Assembly (NCBI GenBank): GCA_013140485.1
Contig: JABFSS010000068.1
Span: 1 to 44,724 of the forward strand
Direction of reading: 5' to 3'
DNA: 44,724 nt
Source of the DNA: Candidatus Peribacteraceae bacterium
GTDB lineage: Bacteria; Patescibacteriota; Gracilibacteria; Peribacterales; Peribacteraceae
Part shown: piece after piece, positions 1-9,362 of the stretch
Layout of the letters: every line of letters starts with the position of its first letter
Numbering within the stretch: position 1 is the first letter of the stretch
Program-made: the position numbers and the translations under genes
The notes under the pieces: generated by a model
Database searches by the model: none
Seen by the model: only the letters and a program-made list of their open reading frames with translations
Told to the model about the DNA's origin: nothing

Positions 1-3000
1 ACCTTCAAAAACTCTTCCTTCCGTCTCCTCGACTCCAGTTTTGCCAACTGTACCGCTCTGGAAACAGTTGATGGCGTCCTCACCTGTGGCTCTGATGGAG
101 GAGGAACGTCATTCTTGGCTGGGCAGGGCATCAATCTCAACGGAGCCAATGCCTTCTCGACGAACTCCATCCTGACTGGCTCGCTGATTCGTTTCACGAA
201 CCTCTCGGGTTCCACGATCTTCGCCAAGAACACTCTCGCATCCTCTGGATCTCTGAAGGTTCTCGGAACCGCATCCGGAGGACAGCTGCATGCGAGCAAT
301 CAACTGCGTTCGTCGGGAACACTGAGCGTGCAGGGAATCAGCAATTTGAAAGGAGCCGCCATTTTCGGTTCCACCCTCAGTCTCAACGGCGTCACCTATA
401 CCTTCCCAGGCGGTGACGGCTCTGCGTCGGGGAAAGTGCTCAAGACGAACGGGGCGGGACAACTGGCGTGGTCGAGTGATATTGATACGGATACCGATAC
501 GAATACCGTGACGGCAGTGGGTCGTGGGCTCGGACTCACGAGCGGGGTTCTGACGCTCAATGCCACCATCACCGGTTCTCTCGTCCGCTTCACCAACCTC
601 TCCGGTTCCACCGTCTTCGCCAAGAACACACTCGCATCCTCGGGATCGCTGAAGGTTCTCGGAACCGCGTCTGGAGGACAGCTGCATGCGAGCAATCAAC
701 TGCGTTCGTCGGGCACTCTCTCTGTTCAGGGGGTCAGCAATTTGAAGGGGGCAGCGATCTTCGGATCCACCTTGTCTCTGAATGGCGTCACGTACACGTT
801 CCCCGGAGGAGATGGGTCTGCGTCGGGGAAGGTTCTGAAGACCAACAGCGCTGGCCAACTTTCCTGGAGCAGTGATATTGATACGGATACGAATACGACA
901 TATACGGCGGGCCAAGGGTTAACACTCAACGGTAGCAACGCCTTCTCGATCAACTCCACTCAGACAGGCTCGCTGCTCAGCTTCACCACTGTCTCGGGCT
1001 CCCGGCTCTTCGCTAAGAACATTTTGACGACGTCCGGAACACTCACGGTAAAGAAGGCTGCGGGGACCGCCACCGGCAATATCTTGATCGTCGATACCAA
1101 GGGTCTTGTCTACGATGCAACGACCAAGGACGTGGGCATCGGGACCGCGAGCCCTGGAGCAAAACTGCATGTGGTATCCAAAGCAGTCAATACGGCCCTG
1201 CTCAAGATCACTGCTTCTGATAATTCCGATCTTTTCAACATTGATGAAGATGTGTCGGGCAACGGATTAGTCACCGTACGAAACGCGGCAGGAGCTAGTG
1301 TTGTTGAAATGTATGGCCTGACAGATGGTCTATTTTCGGTCTACAAGTCTGGTGTTATATCTCCAAAGGTTCAATTTTATGCCGGAGGTGACAGTTATGT
1401 GAATGCCGGAAATTTCGGTGTGGGAACAATCACGCCCGGCTCGCGGCTGTCGGTCTCTGGCTCAGTCATTATCAGTCCGCTCGGGACGCTCGACACCATC
1501 GCTGCGGACGCAGGTCTGGCAATGGAGATTATCGGGGCTGCGTCCGGACGAATCCTCCATGCTCAAGACCAATTGAGATCGAGCGGATCGCTCTCGATCC
1601 AGGGCGCGGCGGCCTTCAAGAGTTCTTCGTTCACTCTTCTCGATTCCGGATTTGCGAACTGTACGGCTCTGGAGACGAGCAATGGTGTTCTTACGTGTGG
1701 ATCGGATGCAGGAGGCACGTACGCTGCCGGCCAAGGTCTGACGCTCAATGGCAGCAATGCTTTCTCGACGAATTCCATTCTGACCGGCTCGCTGATTCGT
1801 TTCACGAACCTCTCGGGTTCTACGATCTTTGCGAAGAACACACTCGCATCTTCCGGATCTCTGAAAGTTCTGGGAACCGCTTCTGGAGGGCAGCTGCATG
1901 CGAGTAACCAGCTGCGTTCCTCAGGAACACTCACCGTCCAAGGCGCGACGATTCTTCGCAACGACCTCACGCTCGGCGGTGGCAATCTCAACTTCACCGA
2001 AGGCACCACCATCGGCGATGGAGGCGATGCGCTCATCATTAACTCCAGTGGAACATTTACGGTACAGGATATTCTCGACATCTCCGATAACAACATGGTG
2101 AATGTCGGGGACATCGCTCTGGATTCTCTATCATCGGATGCCGGAGCAAGCATCAGTGTCGCACTAGGATCCGATCCGGGCGATGACTTCATCGTCGACA
2201 CGACGGGACTCGTCTACGAGGGAGACACTAACCGAGTGGGTATCGGGACGGCGGCTCCTAAGACTACGCTCGAAATCATTGGCACCGCCTCGGGCATCCA
2301 GATTCATGCGAGAGACAAACTCCTGAGCTCCGGCTCCCTCGTCGTGGCTGGTGCCGCCCGCTTCAAATCGTCCTCCTTTACTCTCCTCGACTCCGGCTTC
2401 GCCAACTGTACCGCCCTTGAGACCGCCGATGGCGTTCTCACATGTGGAAGCGATGGTGGCACCACATACGTTGCCGGCCAAGGTCTGACGCTCAATGGCA
2501 GCAATGCGTTCTCGACGAATTCCATTTTGACCGGCTCGCTGATTCGTTTCACGAACCTCTCGGGTTCTACGATCTTTGCGAAGAACACGCTCGCATCTTC
2601 TGGATCGCTCAAGGTTCTTGGAACCGCGTCTGGAGGACAGCTGCATGCGAGTAACCAGCTGCGATCGTCGGGAACGCTCTCCATCCAGGGAATCACCAAC
2701 CTCAAAGGAGCCGCCATCTTCGGATCCACCCTCAGTCTCAACGGCGTCACCTACACGTTCCCGGGTGGCGACGGTTCTGCATCGGGGAAAGTACTGAAGA
2801 CGAATGGGGCGGGGCAGTTGGCGTGGAGCACGGACTTGAATACAGGAGGCGGTTCCTCCTTTGGAACCGGCAATACGCTCACCATTGGCGATTCCCGCTA
2901 CGTGCGCAAGAGTGGCGATACAATGACCGGAGCGCTCATCATCAATCCGTCATCCGATGCCATTCAACTGAATGTGAAAGCGTCCGCTCTGCAGTTACTC

Positions 3001-6000
3001 GACACCATGGTCATCGAATCAAATTTCGGTACCGACTGGCTTGTGGTTCAGGCCAACGGCGACGTGCAGACAACACAGGCTCTTTTGGTCAACGGCACGC
3101 TCTCCACCAGCAACACCGCCATTCTCGTTGCCAAGCCCCTCGCCATCGGCGGTGTCTCTGCTCTGGCATACAACGCGATATCCGATTCCGGCACGACGAG
3201 CCACGGGACCATTAACTTTGAAGATATCGGCGCGGATAATGATTTGTATATCGAAGGCGCCCTGGAAGTGGATGGAAGCGTCTACTTCGACGGTGGTTTC
3301 GAAGTATTTGGCACGGGCTCAGGCAGCATCTTCCACGCATCCACCCAACTCCGTTCCTCCGGCGGTCTCATCGTCCAGACGACCGGTCTCTTTAAGGGAA
3401 ACCTGACGACGCGCGGCGTTCTCTCTGGCTCCTCTCTCGTGGTTTCCGGTGGCACCAAAACCTATTCGGGCATCGTGATCCAACGCTCGTCCGGGGCCAA
3501 ATTCCTCACGTTGAGAGACGCCGATAACAGCAAAGCGGTGGGAATCTATTCCGGTTCCGGTTCTCCATGGAACAAGATATTGGCAGCGACGGGCTCGTTC
3601 TATTTAGATAACAACAGAGGCAATGCGTATCTGAACGTCGCGGGCGGCGACAAAAAAGCTTGGCGCATCGTTCAGTTGGGCACGGGAAGTGGATCGACCT
3701 ATCCCGATCGCGCCGACCTCTGGCACCAAAACAGTACTGTCACCGCGGGCAACGCCAGCTCCTGCACTCAAGACGTGAACGAGATGTATGACATTTTCTG
3801 CGGTCCGGGTACTCCTGCTCAGAACGACGCATTTACAAATGGCTTCTTCCTGCGCGCCGGTACGTATACGTTCTCCACTATGGGTCTTACGAGTAATAAT
3901 AAAGGCTCGATTGACTGGTATATCGACGGAACGTCAGTCGTGTCCGCGCAGGATTGGTACTCCGTTACTGGTACATATAACGTCGTAAAAACGGCGACGG
4001 TCACGGTGACGGGCAACGGATACCACGTATTGAGGGGAATCGTGAGCACAAAGAACGCCAGTAGCTCAAATTACGCCATGCTTCTGACGAAGATGTGGTT
4101 CGTTCCGACAAGCGACAACACGCACACGTCCCCCGGCGCCGACTACGCCGAGTGGTTCCGCGCGACTCCGGATGCGACGGGCTCACTGCCGCAGAAAGGA
4201 GATCTCGTATGTGTGGACGTGACGGCGCCCAATACCGTCCGCAAATGTGAAAACGAGGCGGATTCGAACGTGATGGGTATCGTCTCGACCAGTCCGTCGT
4301 TCATCGGTAATGATCACACGTTCGACGGCGTGCCGATTCCCGGAACCGTGCTTGTCGGTCTCATCGGTCAGATTCCCGCGAAAGTGATCGTCGAATCGGG
4401 CTCCGGCGGGGGGCTGGGAGCGATCCGTCCGGGTGATTCCCTCACGCCCGCATCGCGCCCAGGCTACGCGCGCAAGGCGATGGCGGGCGAAGCGACGGTC
4501 GGTGTCGCGCTGGAAGGCCTCGAAAGCGGCGAAGGCTTGATTCAGGTTCTCGTCGCGCGCCGCAACGGTTCGCTCACGGCCGACGCGGTCAGTGACCGCG
4601 TCCTCCAGACGATTAAAGATCTGAAAATCGAAGATGAATTGAAGCTCGCTTTGAAGCAGACAGTGGAGCAGTTCAGCGCCTCCGGTACGCTCCTGCAGCC
4701 GATCAGTGACGAAGTGGAACGTCAGCTGCAACAGCAGATTTCCACGCTCGGCATGGGTTCCGTAACGGACAGGCTGGCGGCACTGGAGGCGAGAATGGCA
4801 ACGATGTCGGGTGGGATCGTTCCGTCAGCGGAGACAGAGCCTGTCCCGAGCCGAGCCGAGGGGTCGTCTGCGCTGACATCGGAAAATCTCTCTCTCAGTG
4901 GATCTCTGACCGCCCAAGAACTGCGCGCGCAGACTCTCTCGCTCGAGGAAAATCTCGCCGCAAAAGAAGGCCGCTTTGCGGGAGATCTGTACGTCGACGG
5001 CGTCTTCCACGTCCGCGATCTCTATGTGCCCAACGGCGTACGCATCGACGGCGGTCTCCATGCCGCGGCGCTGGAAGTGCAGTCCGGCGCGGTCATTAAT
5101 GGCACGCTGACGCTCAATAGCGACCTCAACGTGACCAAGAGCATTAACTTCGCCTCGGGCTCCGTTCTCTCCGCGCACGATCTGATCGTCCGAGGCGCAT
5201 TGCACGTCGTGGGCCCGGTGACCATCGACGGCCTCGCGCAGTTCCTCGGCGACGTGGAGATTAAAGGCCAGTTGACCCTGAGCAACCGCCAAGCGGGCTT
5301 CGCCGAAATTCCACAAACCGGAACGTCCGTGACAATCGTCTTTGAGCCGCCCTTGAACGGAACGCCCGTCGTGACAGCCTCACCCGATGTTCCCCTGCTC
5401 TACGCGGTCAGCCGCGCTACGGCGACGGGCTTCGTCATCCGGCTGTCGGCCCCCGCGGCCGAGCGCGTCGGATTCTCGTGGACCGCTCTGACGGCCGTCG
5501 ATCCGCAGACCGCCCTCGGACATGCCGCGGCGGACGGTCCTGAGCCACTTCCCTTCTTGGTCGACGGCGATGGCATTCCGCTGAGTGAGGATGAGGCATG
5601 GAATTCCTGCATCCGCAATCATCCGCTGCTCACCGCCGACGGATCGCCCATCAGCTGCGGCGGCTACCACGACGCCTACGTCTGGGAACACCCGGATCTG
5701 CATATCAACTTCACGTGGAATACCTCCATGACGCCGCCGCTCCTGCAGCTGCCTGAAGGCTTTGTCGTCGAGAGAGCAGAAGCTCCTGCAGTATCTGACG
5801 AGAGTTCGTCATCTTCCTCAGACAGCAGTTCGTCTGCCCCGCAAAGCCCGGAGGCCGAAGCGGAGTCCTCGAGTAGCAGTGAAGACGCATCATCGAGTTC
5901 CTCCGCCGCAAGTGACGACTCTTCCTCGTCATCTTCCTCGAGCGACAGCAGCGACACTTCCTCCAGTGCCGCCAGTGAGAGCAGCGAATCCAGTGATAGT

Positions 6001-6165
6001 GATGAAGCATCGTCCGCGTCTTCCAGTGATAGCGGCGAAACGTCCTCTGCGTCTTCAAGCGATGACAGCGAGACATCTTCAGCGTCTTCCGAAGCAGACG
6101 GCAGTTCAAGTTCCTCCGACGAGAACTTCACTCCCCTGACTCCGCCGCCCGGTGAAGATCAGTGA
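1..6165 (+). CDS. Giant repetitive surface/fibre-like protein, 5' end cut by the window
   Basis: The frame is open from base 1. Bases 1-114 already encode the same repeat text found at 1618-1782 and 2362-2529, so the gene starts upstream and the TTG at 115 is not its start. About 2050 residues are visible. The first ~1000 are Ser/Gly/Thr-rich modules such as TGSLIRFTNLSGSTIFAKNT, which suggest a beta-rich fibre. Near 2900-2940 is YVRKSGDTMTGALI, a motif type common in phage tail fibres. Around 4140-4590 a segment reads DYAEWF, GDLVCVDV, MGIVSTSP, GLIGQIPAKV, GDSLTPASRPGYA, GVALEGL; this resembles the conserved C-terminal domain of phage-fibre and bacterial adhesin proteins. The tail (from ~5800) is Ser runs with Asp/Glu. 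It overlaps convergent yebC by 7 nt. Probably exported and cell-surface or appendage-forming. That role is inferred; the signal peptide would lie outside the window. Confidence 0.85.
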   Translation, partial: TFKNSSFRLLDSSFANCTALETVDGVLTCGSDGGGTSFLAGQGINLNGANAFSTNSILTGSLIRFTNLSGSTIFAKNTLASSGSLKVLGTASGGQLHASNQLRSSGTLSVQGISNLKGAAIFGSTLSLNGVTYTFPGGDGSASGKVLKTNGAGQLAWSSDIDTDTDTNTVTAVGRGLGLTSGVLTLNATITGSLVRFTNLSGSTVFAKNTLASSGSLKVLGTASGGQLHASNQLRSSGTLSVQGVSNLKGAAIFGSTLSLNGVTYTFPGGDGSASGKVLKTNSAGQLSWSSDIDTDTNTTYTAGQGLTLNGSNAFSINSTQTGSLLSFTTVSGSRLFAKNILTTSGTLTVKKAAGTATGNILIVDTKGLVYDATTKDVGIGTASPGAKLHVVSKAVNTALLKITASDNSDLFNIDEDVSGNGLVTVRNAAGASVVEMYGLTDGLFSVYKSGVISPKVQFYAGGDSYVNAGNFGVGTITPGSRLSVSGSVIISPLGTLDTIAADAGLAMEIIGAASGRILHAQDQLRSSGSLSIQGAAAFKSSSFTLLDSGFANCTALETSNGVLTCGSDAGGTYAAGQGLTLNGSNAFSTNSILTGSLIRFTNLSGSTIFAKNTLASSGSLKVLGTASGGQLHASNQLRSSGTLTVQGATILRNDLTLGGGNLNFTEGTTIGDGGDALIINSSGTFTVQDILDISDNNMVNVGDIALDSLSSDAGASISVALGSDPGDDFIVDTTGLVYEGDTNRVGIGTAAPKTTLEIIGTASGIQIHARDKLLSSGSLVVAGAARFKSSSFTLLDSGFANCTALETADGVLTCGSDGGTTYVAGQGLTLNGSNAFSTNSILTGSLIRFTNLSGSTIFAKNTLASSGSLKVLGTASGGQLHASNQLRSSGTLSIQGITNLKGAAIFGSTLSLNGVTYTFPGGDGSASGKVLKTNGAGQLAWSTDLNTGGGSSFGTGNTLTIGDSRYVRKSGDTMTGALIINPSSDAIQLNVKASALQLLDTMVIESNFGTDWLVVQANGDVQTTQALLVNGTLSTSNTAILVAKPLAIGGVSALAYNAISDSGTTSHGTINFEDIGADNDLYIEGALEVDGSVYFDGGFEVFGTGSGSIFHASTQLRSSGGLIVQTTGLFKGNLTTRGVLSGSSLVVSGGTKTYSGIVIQRSSGAKFLTLRDADNSKAVGIYSGSGSPWNKILAATGSFYLDNNRGNAYLNVAGGDKKAWRIVQLGTGSGSTYPDRADLWHQNSTVTAGNASSCTQDVNEMYDIFCGPGTPAQNDAFTNGFFLRAGTYTFSTMGLTSNNKGSIDWYIDGTSVVSAQDWYSVTGTYNVVKTATVTVTGNGYHVLRGIVSTKNASSSNYAMLLTKMWFVPTSDNTHTSPGADYAEWFRATPDATGSLPQKGDLVCVDVTAPNTVRKCENEADSNVMGIVSTSPSFIGNDHTFDGVPIPGTVLVGLIGQIPAKVIVESGSGGGLGAIRPGDSLTPASRPGYARKAMAGEATVGVALEGLESGEGLIQVLVARRNGSLTADAVSDRVLQTIKDLKIEDELKLALKQTVEQFSASGTLLQPISDEVERQLQQQISTLGMGSVTDRLAALEARMATMSGGIVPSAETEPVPSRAEGSSALTSENLSLSGSLTAQELRAQTLSLEENLAAKEGRFAGDLYVDGVFHVRDLYVPNGVRIDGGLHAAALEVQSGAVINGTLTLNSDLNVTKSINFASGSVLSAHDLIVRGALHVVGPVTIDGLAQFLGDVEIKGQLTLSNRQAGFAEIPQTGTSVTIVFEPPLNGTPVVTASPDVPLLYAVSRATATGFVIRLSAPAAERVGFSWTALTAVDPQTALGHAAADGPEPLPFLVDGDGIPLSEDEAWNSCIRNHPLLTADGSPISCGGYHDAYVWEHPDLHINFTWNTSMTPPLLQLPEGFVVERAEAPAVSDESSSSSSDSSSSAPQSPEAEAESSSSSEDASSSSSAASDDSSSSSSSSDSSDTSSSAASESSESSDSDEASSASSSDSGETSSASSSDDSETSSASSEADGSSSSSDENFTPLTPPPGEDQ
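175..2691 (+). repeat. Four near-identical 162-nt coding modules
   Basis: Copies at 175-336, 571-732, 1783-1944 and 2530-2691 each encode a 54-residue block running from TGSL(I/V)RFTNLSGST to SSGTL(S/T)(V/I)QG. Differences are mostly at third codon positions. Copies 3 and 4 are preceded by another shared block (SSFTLLDSGFANCTALET), whose first copy begins at the window edge. Diverged versions occur near 950-1060, 1560-1640 and 3300-3380. The pattern fits duplication and recombination inside a surface-protein gene. Confidence 0.85.
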
Positions 6166-6890
6166 ACGTCCGCATTCGTATGCACTTCGCTCACGTCATC
6201 ATCTTCCTCAACCGCCTCGACGAATTTCTCGAGCTTCTCCGCCGTCGCCTGATCACTGACGGCGGTCTTCTGCTTTGCAATATACGAGAGCCCTGCTGAC
6301 AGGATTTCAAAACCTTTCTGCTTCAGAAGATCCCGCACCTTCGTCCAATCATTCACCGAAGTGATCACCGTCATGACGTCACCATCAACGGAAATATCTT
6401 CGGCTCCGGCATCGATGAGCTCCAATTCCAAACTGTCATCCCGAGTAGCTCGCGCTGGAGACGCGAGCGTAACGAGGGACCCTTTCCTCTCAAACATCCA
6501 CGCCACGCTCCCCGTCTCCGCAAAGTTCCCTCCGTTCTTCGAGATGGCGAGTTTGAGATTCGCCGTCGTCCGATTGCGATTGTCGGTGAGGCATTCAATA
6601 AGACATGCGACGCCTCCCGGCCCGTACGCCGCATAGATCGCTTCCTGCATCGCTTCGCCTTTCAGCTCCCCGGAGCCCTTTTTGATCGCTCGCTCGATGT
6701 TGTCGTTGGGGACGCTGTCGATCTTCGCATTATCGATCGCCGCGCGTAGCGACGAATTCGTCCGCGGATCCGGCCCCGTCCGCGCCGCCATTTCGATCAA
6801 GCGCGCATGCTTGGTGTAGACCTTATTGCGCCTGGCGTCCTGCGCGCCTTTTCGAACCCGGATGTTGGCCCATTTGCTGTGTCCTGACAT
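6159..6890 (-). CDS. yebC: YebC/PmpR-family DNA-binding regulator or translation factor
   Basis: 243 residues, the usual family length. The start MSGHSKWANIRVRKGAQDAR is the family hallmark, followed by the expected IDNAKIDSVPNDNIERAIKK and a YAAYGPGGVACLIECLTDN-type block. Members bind DNA as transcriptional regulators; in some bacteria YebC has been reported to help ribosomes through proline stretches. The C-terminal ~10 residues are acidic. The stop codon overlaps the convergent giant-protein gene by 7 nt. It lies downstream of, and on the same strand as, the cassette and ribosomal protein genes. Confidence 0.95.
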   Translation of the reverse strand: MSGHSKWANIRVRKGAQDARRNKVYTKHARLIEMAARTGPDPRTNSSLRAAIDNAKIDSVPNDNIERAIKKGSGELKGEAMQEAIYAAYGPGGVACLIECLTDNRNRTTANLKLAISKNGGNFAETGSVAWMFERKGSLVTLASPARATRDDSLELELIDAGAEDISVDGDVMTVITSVNDWTKVRDLLKQKGFEILSAGLSYIAKQKTAVSDQATAEKLEKFVEAVEEDDDVSEVHTNADVH

Positions 6891-6909
6891 GGATCTAGCT
6901 TATTAGCTT

Positions 6910-6966
6910 TTAGCTGTTTAGCTTCAAAAAAATCCGTTCGTAAAAGCTAAGAAACTAAACAGCTAA
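6910..6966. repeat. Intergenic inverted repeat upstream of yebC
   Basis: TTAGCTGTTTAG at 6910-6921 is perfectly complementary to 6955-6966, and the pairing continues imperfectly on both sides (AGCTTTTAGC against GCTGAGAAGCT). It lies between the stop of the 559-residue gene and yebC. On the minus strand the loop contains a T-run, so it could be a terminator or a processing site. That role is inferred. Confidence 0.6.
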
Positions 6967-6978
6967 ACAGCTGAGAAG

Positions 6979-7032
6979 CTATTTGCGATACGCCAAGATC
7001 CTCGCGCGTTCGATAGCCGTCCTCAATCTCTT
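6979..7032 (-). pseudogene. Remnant of an rpsR (bS18) 3' end
   Basis: Read on the minus strand, this stretch encodes RLRTAIERARILAYRK followed by TAG. The intact rpsR at 9110-9358 ends MLRTAIERARFLAFLAYRK. The DNA shares ATACGCCAAG and CCTCGCGCG blocks; the remnant lacks 9 nt, and most other differences are synonymous. No start codon or N-terminal part remains, because the 559-residue gene's stop (7023) falls inside it. It is a displaced second copy of the gene end, in direct orientation, 2.1 kb from the intact one. Confidence 0.7.
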
Positions 7033-8702
7033 CCTGCCGCCCCCCGCAGCAATGCGATGAGTGTCTGTTCCCATTGCCCCGTTACGAAGCGCGTCTCATG
7101 CGATCCGTTCGGCTGCCTCGGACCGAGGATCACGGTCAGAGGAATGAGCGTGACAATGCTATCGATTATCACACGTAGTTTTTCTTCCTGGGGGCTGACA
7201 CCGAGTGATACACGGTTTCCAAGCCTCTTTAGGAGGGGTTCGACAACAGCCCTGCTTTCGGCGCTCAGCGGAAGATCGGAGGGAATGCCGGAGACCCATT
7301 CAATCGTCCATTCATAAATCTCTGCTTCCCGATCGCGCACCTGCTTAATCATGGCACGGTGGGAATCATTCTGTGATGCTCTGAAAGAGTAAGGAACTCC
7401 TTCAATGTCCTGGATGAATTGTCTTCCTTGGTGCCAAAGCGCGACCGCCGCTTTCCGGTCCGGTGTCGCCCGTAGACGTTGATACTCTTTCGTGATCGCT
7501 TGGAACGTCTTGGGTATTTGCTCCATCGTCAGACCATGTTGCTGTGCTAAGAGTGCATGCTCCTGCAGTTGCAGTTCTTTCTGCAAAGGCTCCGTTGCAT
7601 CACTGAGCCAGCTTCTTAAATTACGCAAATCAGTAGTACTGCGCATCATATGAGAGCGGACTGCCGCATGCATGTCCTGGTACGCGGCTATCGTCTGCTG
7701 GAGGGCGCCGATATAGGACTTTCTCGCTCTCTCCAGGTCCGTACTTCCAGGTACGGCCCGCTGAGCGTTAAAAGCTTTTCGGGCGAGTTCGAGTGCACTT
7801 CTCGTCGCCCGAAGTTGGGGCTGGAGACGTGCGGCATCCGCCCGTGCCAGGATATTCGTGTCGAGACCCGGAATCGGCAGAACGGGTGGAAGCACTGGCG
7901 ACGCCTCTTGCTCCGTCTGGTTCTTGTATTCCTCCTCTCGCCTCTTCGCCTCCGGACTCCCGGCGCCGATCTTCTGGTACATTTCTTCGTTCGTCATCGC
8001 GCCGTAGCGCACGTTCGGATACCGGGACGTGTCGGTTTTCCGTTGGGGCTCAATGGATGTCGGCGATGATTTTTTTGTTTTCTCTTCAAATTGTCTCTTC
8101 GTCACCCCGCTCGTCCTTTTTGTGAGGTACTGAGAAAGAACGGGGGTGAGGGTGCTCGCGAGACTGCCTCGTCCGGACGCAGTGCCCATCCATGCCCACG
8201 GATGCACAGGCAATCCGGTGTCGTAGCGGGCCGGCGCGGCAAGCGTGTATGGAGCGGATTCGAGTCCATGGGGAATTGATGGGTACGGCTGATGCGACGA
8301 GAACTGCTGCTGCGCCGAAAACCCGTAATACTGTCCGAAGTTGGCGAATGCCGCTTGCGGCTGCGGATGCGGAAATGGCGTCCTGTACTGCTGGCGCATG
8401 GCCCCCCACGGCATCCGTCCCGTCTGATACATATATGGCCCTTGGTAGCTGAAACGCGCGGCGGCGGCCGGCATCCATCGGTTCATCGCGGGATACATCG
8501 CAGGGGAATAGGCGGGTGTCGCCTGCATCCACTGACCAGGATACGTCCGGAGAAATTGTCGGCTCTGATTCATACGCGCCTGGTACGCCGCCATCTGATT
8601 GAACAGGCGCGCGTTTTCGGGAACGGCATTGCCGGGAAAAGGCATGTTTGGTCCTCGGAAGTTCTGTGCGAGCAGCCGGGATTCGGAAAAGAAGAATCTC
8701 AT
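7023..8702 (-). CDS. Unrecognised 559-residue protein, low-complexity N-terminus
   Basis: I do not recognise a family. Residues ~20-200 are rich in Pro, Gln, Tyr, Met and Ala (many PQ, YP and QQ pairs), look disordered, and have no clear signal peptide. Residues ~270-480 are mainly helical and charged, possibly coiled coil. The ATG overlaps the upstream gene's stop in the 4-nt arrangement ATGA (8699-8702), which supports this start and translational coupling. MPFPGNAV, 19 residues in, is an alternative. The 3' end runs into the rpsR remnant, so this gene and its partner look like one inserted unit. Confidence 0.75.
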   Translation of the reverse strand: MRFFFSESRLLAQNFRGPNMPFPGNAVPENARLFNQMAAYQARMNQSRQFLRTYPGQWMQATPAYSPAMYPAMNRWMPAAAARFSYQGPYMYQTGRMPWGAMRQQYRTPFPHPQPQAAFANFGQYYGFSAQQQFSSHQPYPSIPHGLESAPYTLAAPARYDTGLPVHPWAWMGTASGRGSLASTLTPVLSQYLTKRTSGVTKRQFEEKTKKSSPTSIEPQRKTDTSRYPNVRYGAMTNEEMYQKIGAGSPEAKRREEEYKNQTEQEASPVLPPVLPIPGLDTNILARADAARLQPQLRATRSALELARKAFNAQRAVPGSTDLERARKSYIGALQQTIAAYQDMHAAVRSHMMRSTTDLRNLRSWLSDATEPLQKELQLQEHALLAQQHGLTMEQIPKTFQAITKEYQRLRATPDRKAAVALWHQGRQFIQDIEGVPYSFRASQNDSHRAMIKQVRDREAEIYEWTIEWVSGIPSDLPLSAESRAVVEPLLKRLGNRVSLGVSPQEEKLRVIIDSIVTLIPLTVILGPRQPNGSHETRFVTGQWEQTLIALLRGAAGRD

Positions 8703-9052
8703 GAGCCTACGTCGGTATTGATCTGCGACTCGGCGTCGTCTATCTCACGCGCGTGTTCCGCATGTTCTTTTTTCTCGCGCTCCGTGCGCAGTGCGGCATG
8801 CGCGACTTGCGCATCCTGCGAACAGTGCCCCGTCACCTTCGCATACACGTCGTCAAACACCGCGAACGCTTTCTCATACGACTGCAAACGCTCGGCGCGT
8901 TGCGCCAGAGTTTCATCGCGGTACTTCTCGTCCAGCCGTCCGATTTCGGCGCTCGTCAGATCGGGTTCGATCCCCATCATGATCATGTCGTAGAGCCATG
9001 TATCGGGAAGCGCTGCCTGCGGTGAAGATGTGGATGTTTGAGATGAGGGCAT
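8699..9052 (-). CDS. Unrecognised 117-residue acidic helical protein
   Basis: The N-terminus is Ser/Thr/Pro/Gln-rich. Residues ~25-105 are a charged helical region (IGRLDEKYRDETLAQRAERL, then REKKEHAEHAREIDDAE). No family recognised. The ATG at 9052 lies 7 nt after a perfect TATAAT, so the mRNA is probably leaderless. The gene is coupled by a 4-nt overlap to the 559-residue gene, and the two are bounded by rpsR 3'-end sequence on both sides. They may act together; nothing in the sequence says how. Confidence 0.75.
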   Translation of the reverse strand: MPSSQTSTSSPQAALPDTWLYDMIMMGIEPDLTSAEIGRLDEKYRDETLAQRAERLQSYEKAFAVFDDVYAKVTGHCSQDAQVAHAALRTEREKKEHAEHAREIDDAESQINTDVGS

Positions 9053-9059
9053 TCTTCAA

Positions 9060-9088
9060 ATTATAGCCGAAAAACCCCTTTTTGACCA
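9060..9088 (-). promoter_or_regulatory. Promoter of the cassette genes (leaderless)
   Basis: On the minus strand: TGGTCA (9083-9088), 17-nt spacer, TATAAT (9060-9065), 7 nt, ATG. Transcription would start at or next to the A of the start codon. Confidence 0.65.
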
Positions 9089-9109
9089 GATACTTCACCA
9101 CTGGAAATT

Positions 9110-9358
9110 TTACTTCCTATACGCCAAGAACGCCAAAAACCTCGCGCGCTCAATCGCGGTCCGCAGCATTTTCTGGTGCTTGAGACACACTCCCGTGTAG
9201 TACCGCTTCATGATGTTGCCGAAGTAATCGACGAACGGCTTGATGGTCGGGTAATCCTTGTAATCAATGTACTTGGCACCGCCTCCCGCCGTGCAGAAGG
9301 GGCACTTCTTGAGACGGGGATCGGATCGGCGCTGTGATGATTTCTGCTGCTGTGCCAT
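9110..9358 (-). CDS. rpsR: 30S ribosomal protein bS18
   Basis: 82 residues. It has the bS18 pattern: CPFC near the N-terminus, YIDYKDYPTIKPFVDYFG, RYYTGVCLKHQKMLRTAIERAR and a basic end. It binds 16S rRNA with bS6 on the 30S platform. The four cysteines CPFC and C-x2-H (VCLKHQ) may hold zinc, an inference. It follows rpsF by 4 nt in the same operon; the usual ssb between rpsF and rpsR and the usual rplI after it are absent. Its 3' end is duplicated at 6979-7032. Confidence 0.95.
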   Translation of the reverse strand: MAQQQKSSQRRSDPRLKKCPFCTAGGGAKYIDYKDYPTIKPFVDYFGNIMKRYYTGVCLKHQKMLRTAIERARFLAFLAYRK

Positions 9359-9362
9359 GGGT

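Noticed and set aside
109..915. 268-codon minus-strand frame with internal repeats
   Set aside because: Its repeats are only the reverse reading of the surface-protein modules.
5676..6131. Leu/Glu/Asp/Ser-rich minus-strand frame
   Set aside because: Reverse of the Ser-codon runs of the plus-strand tail, not a gene.
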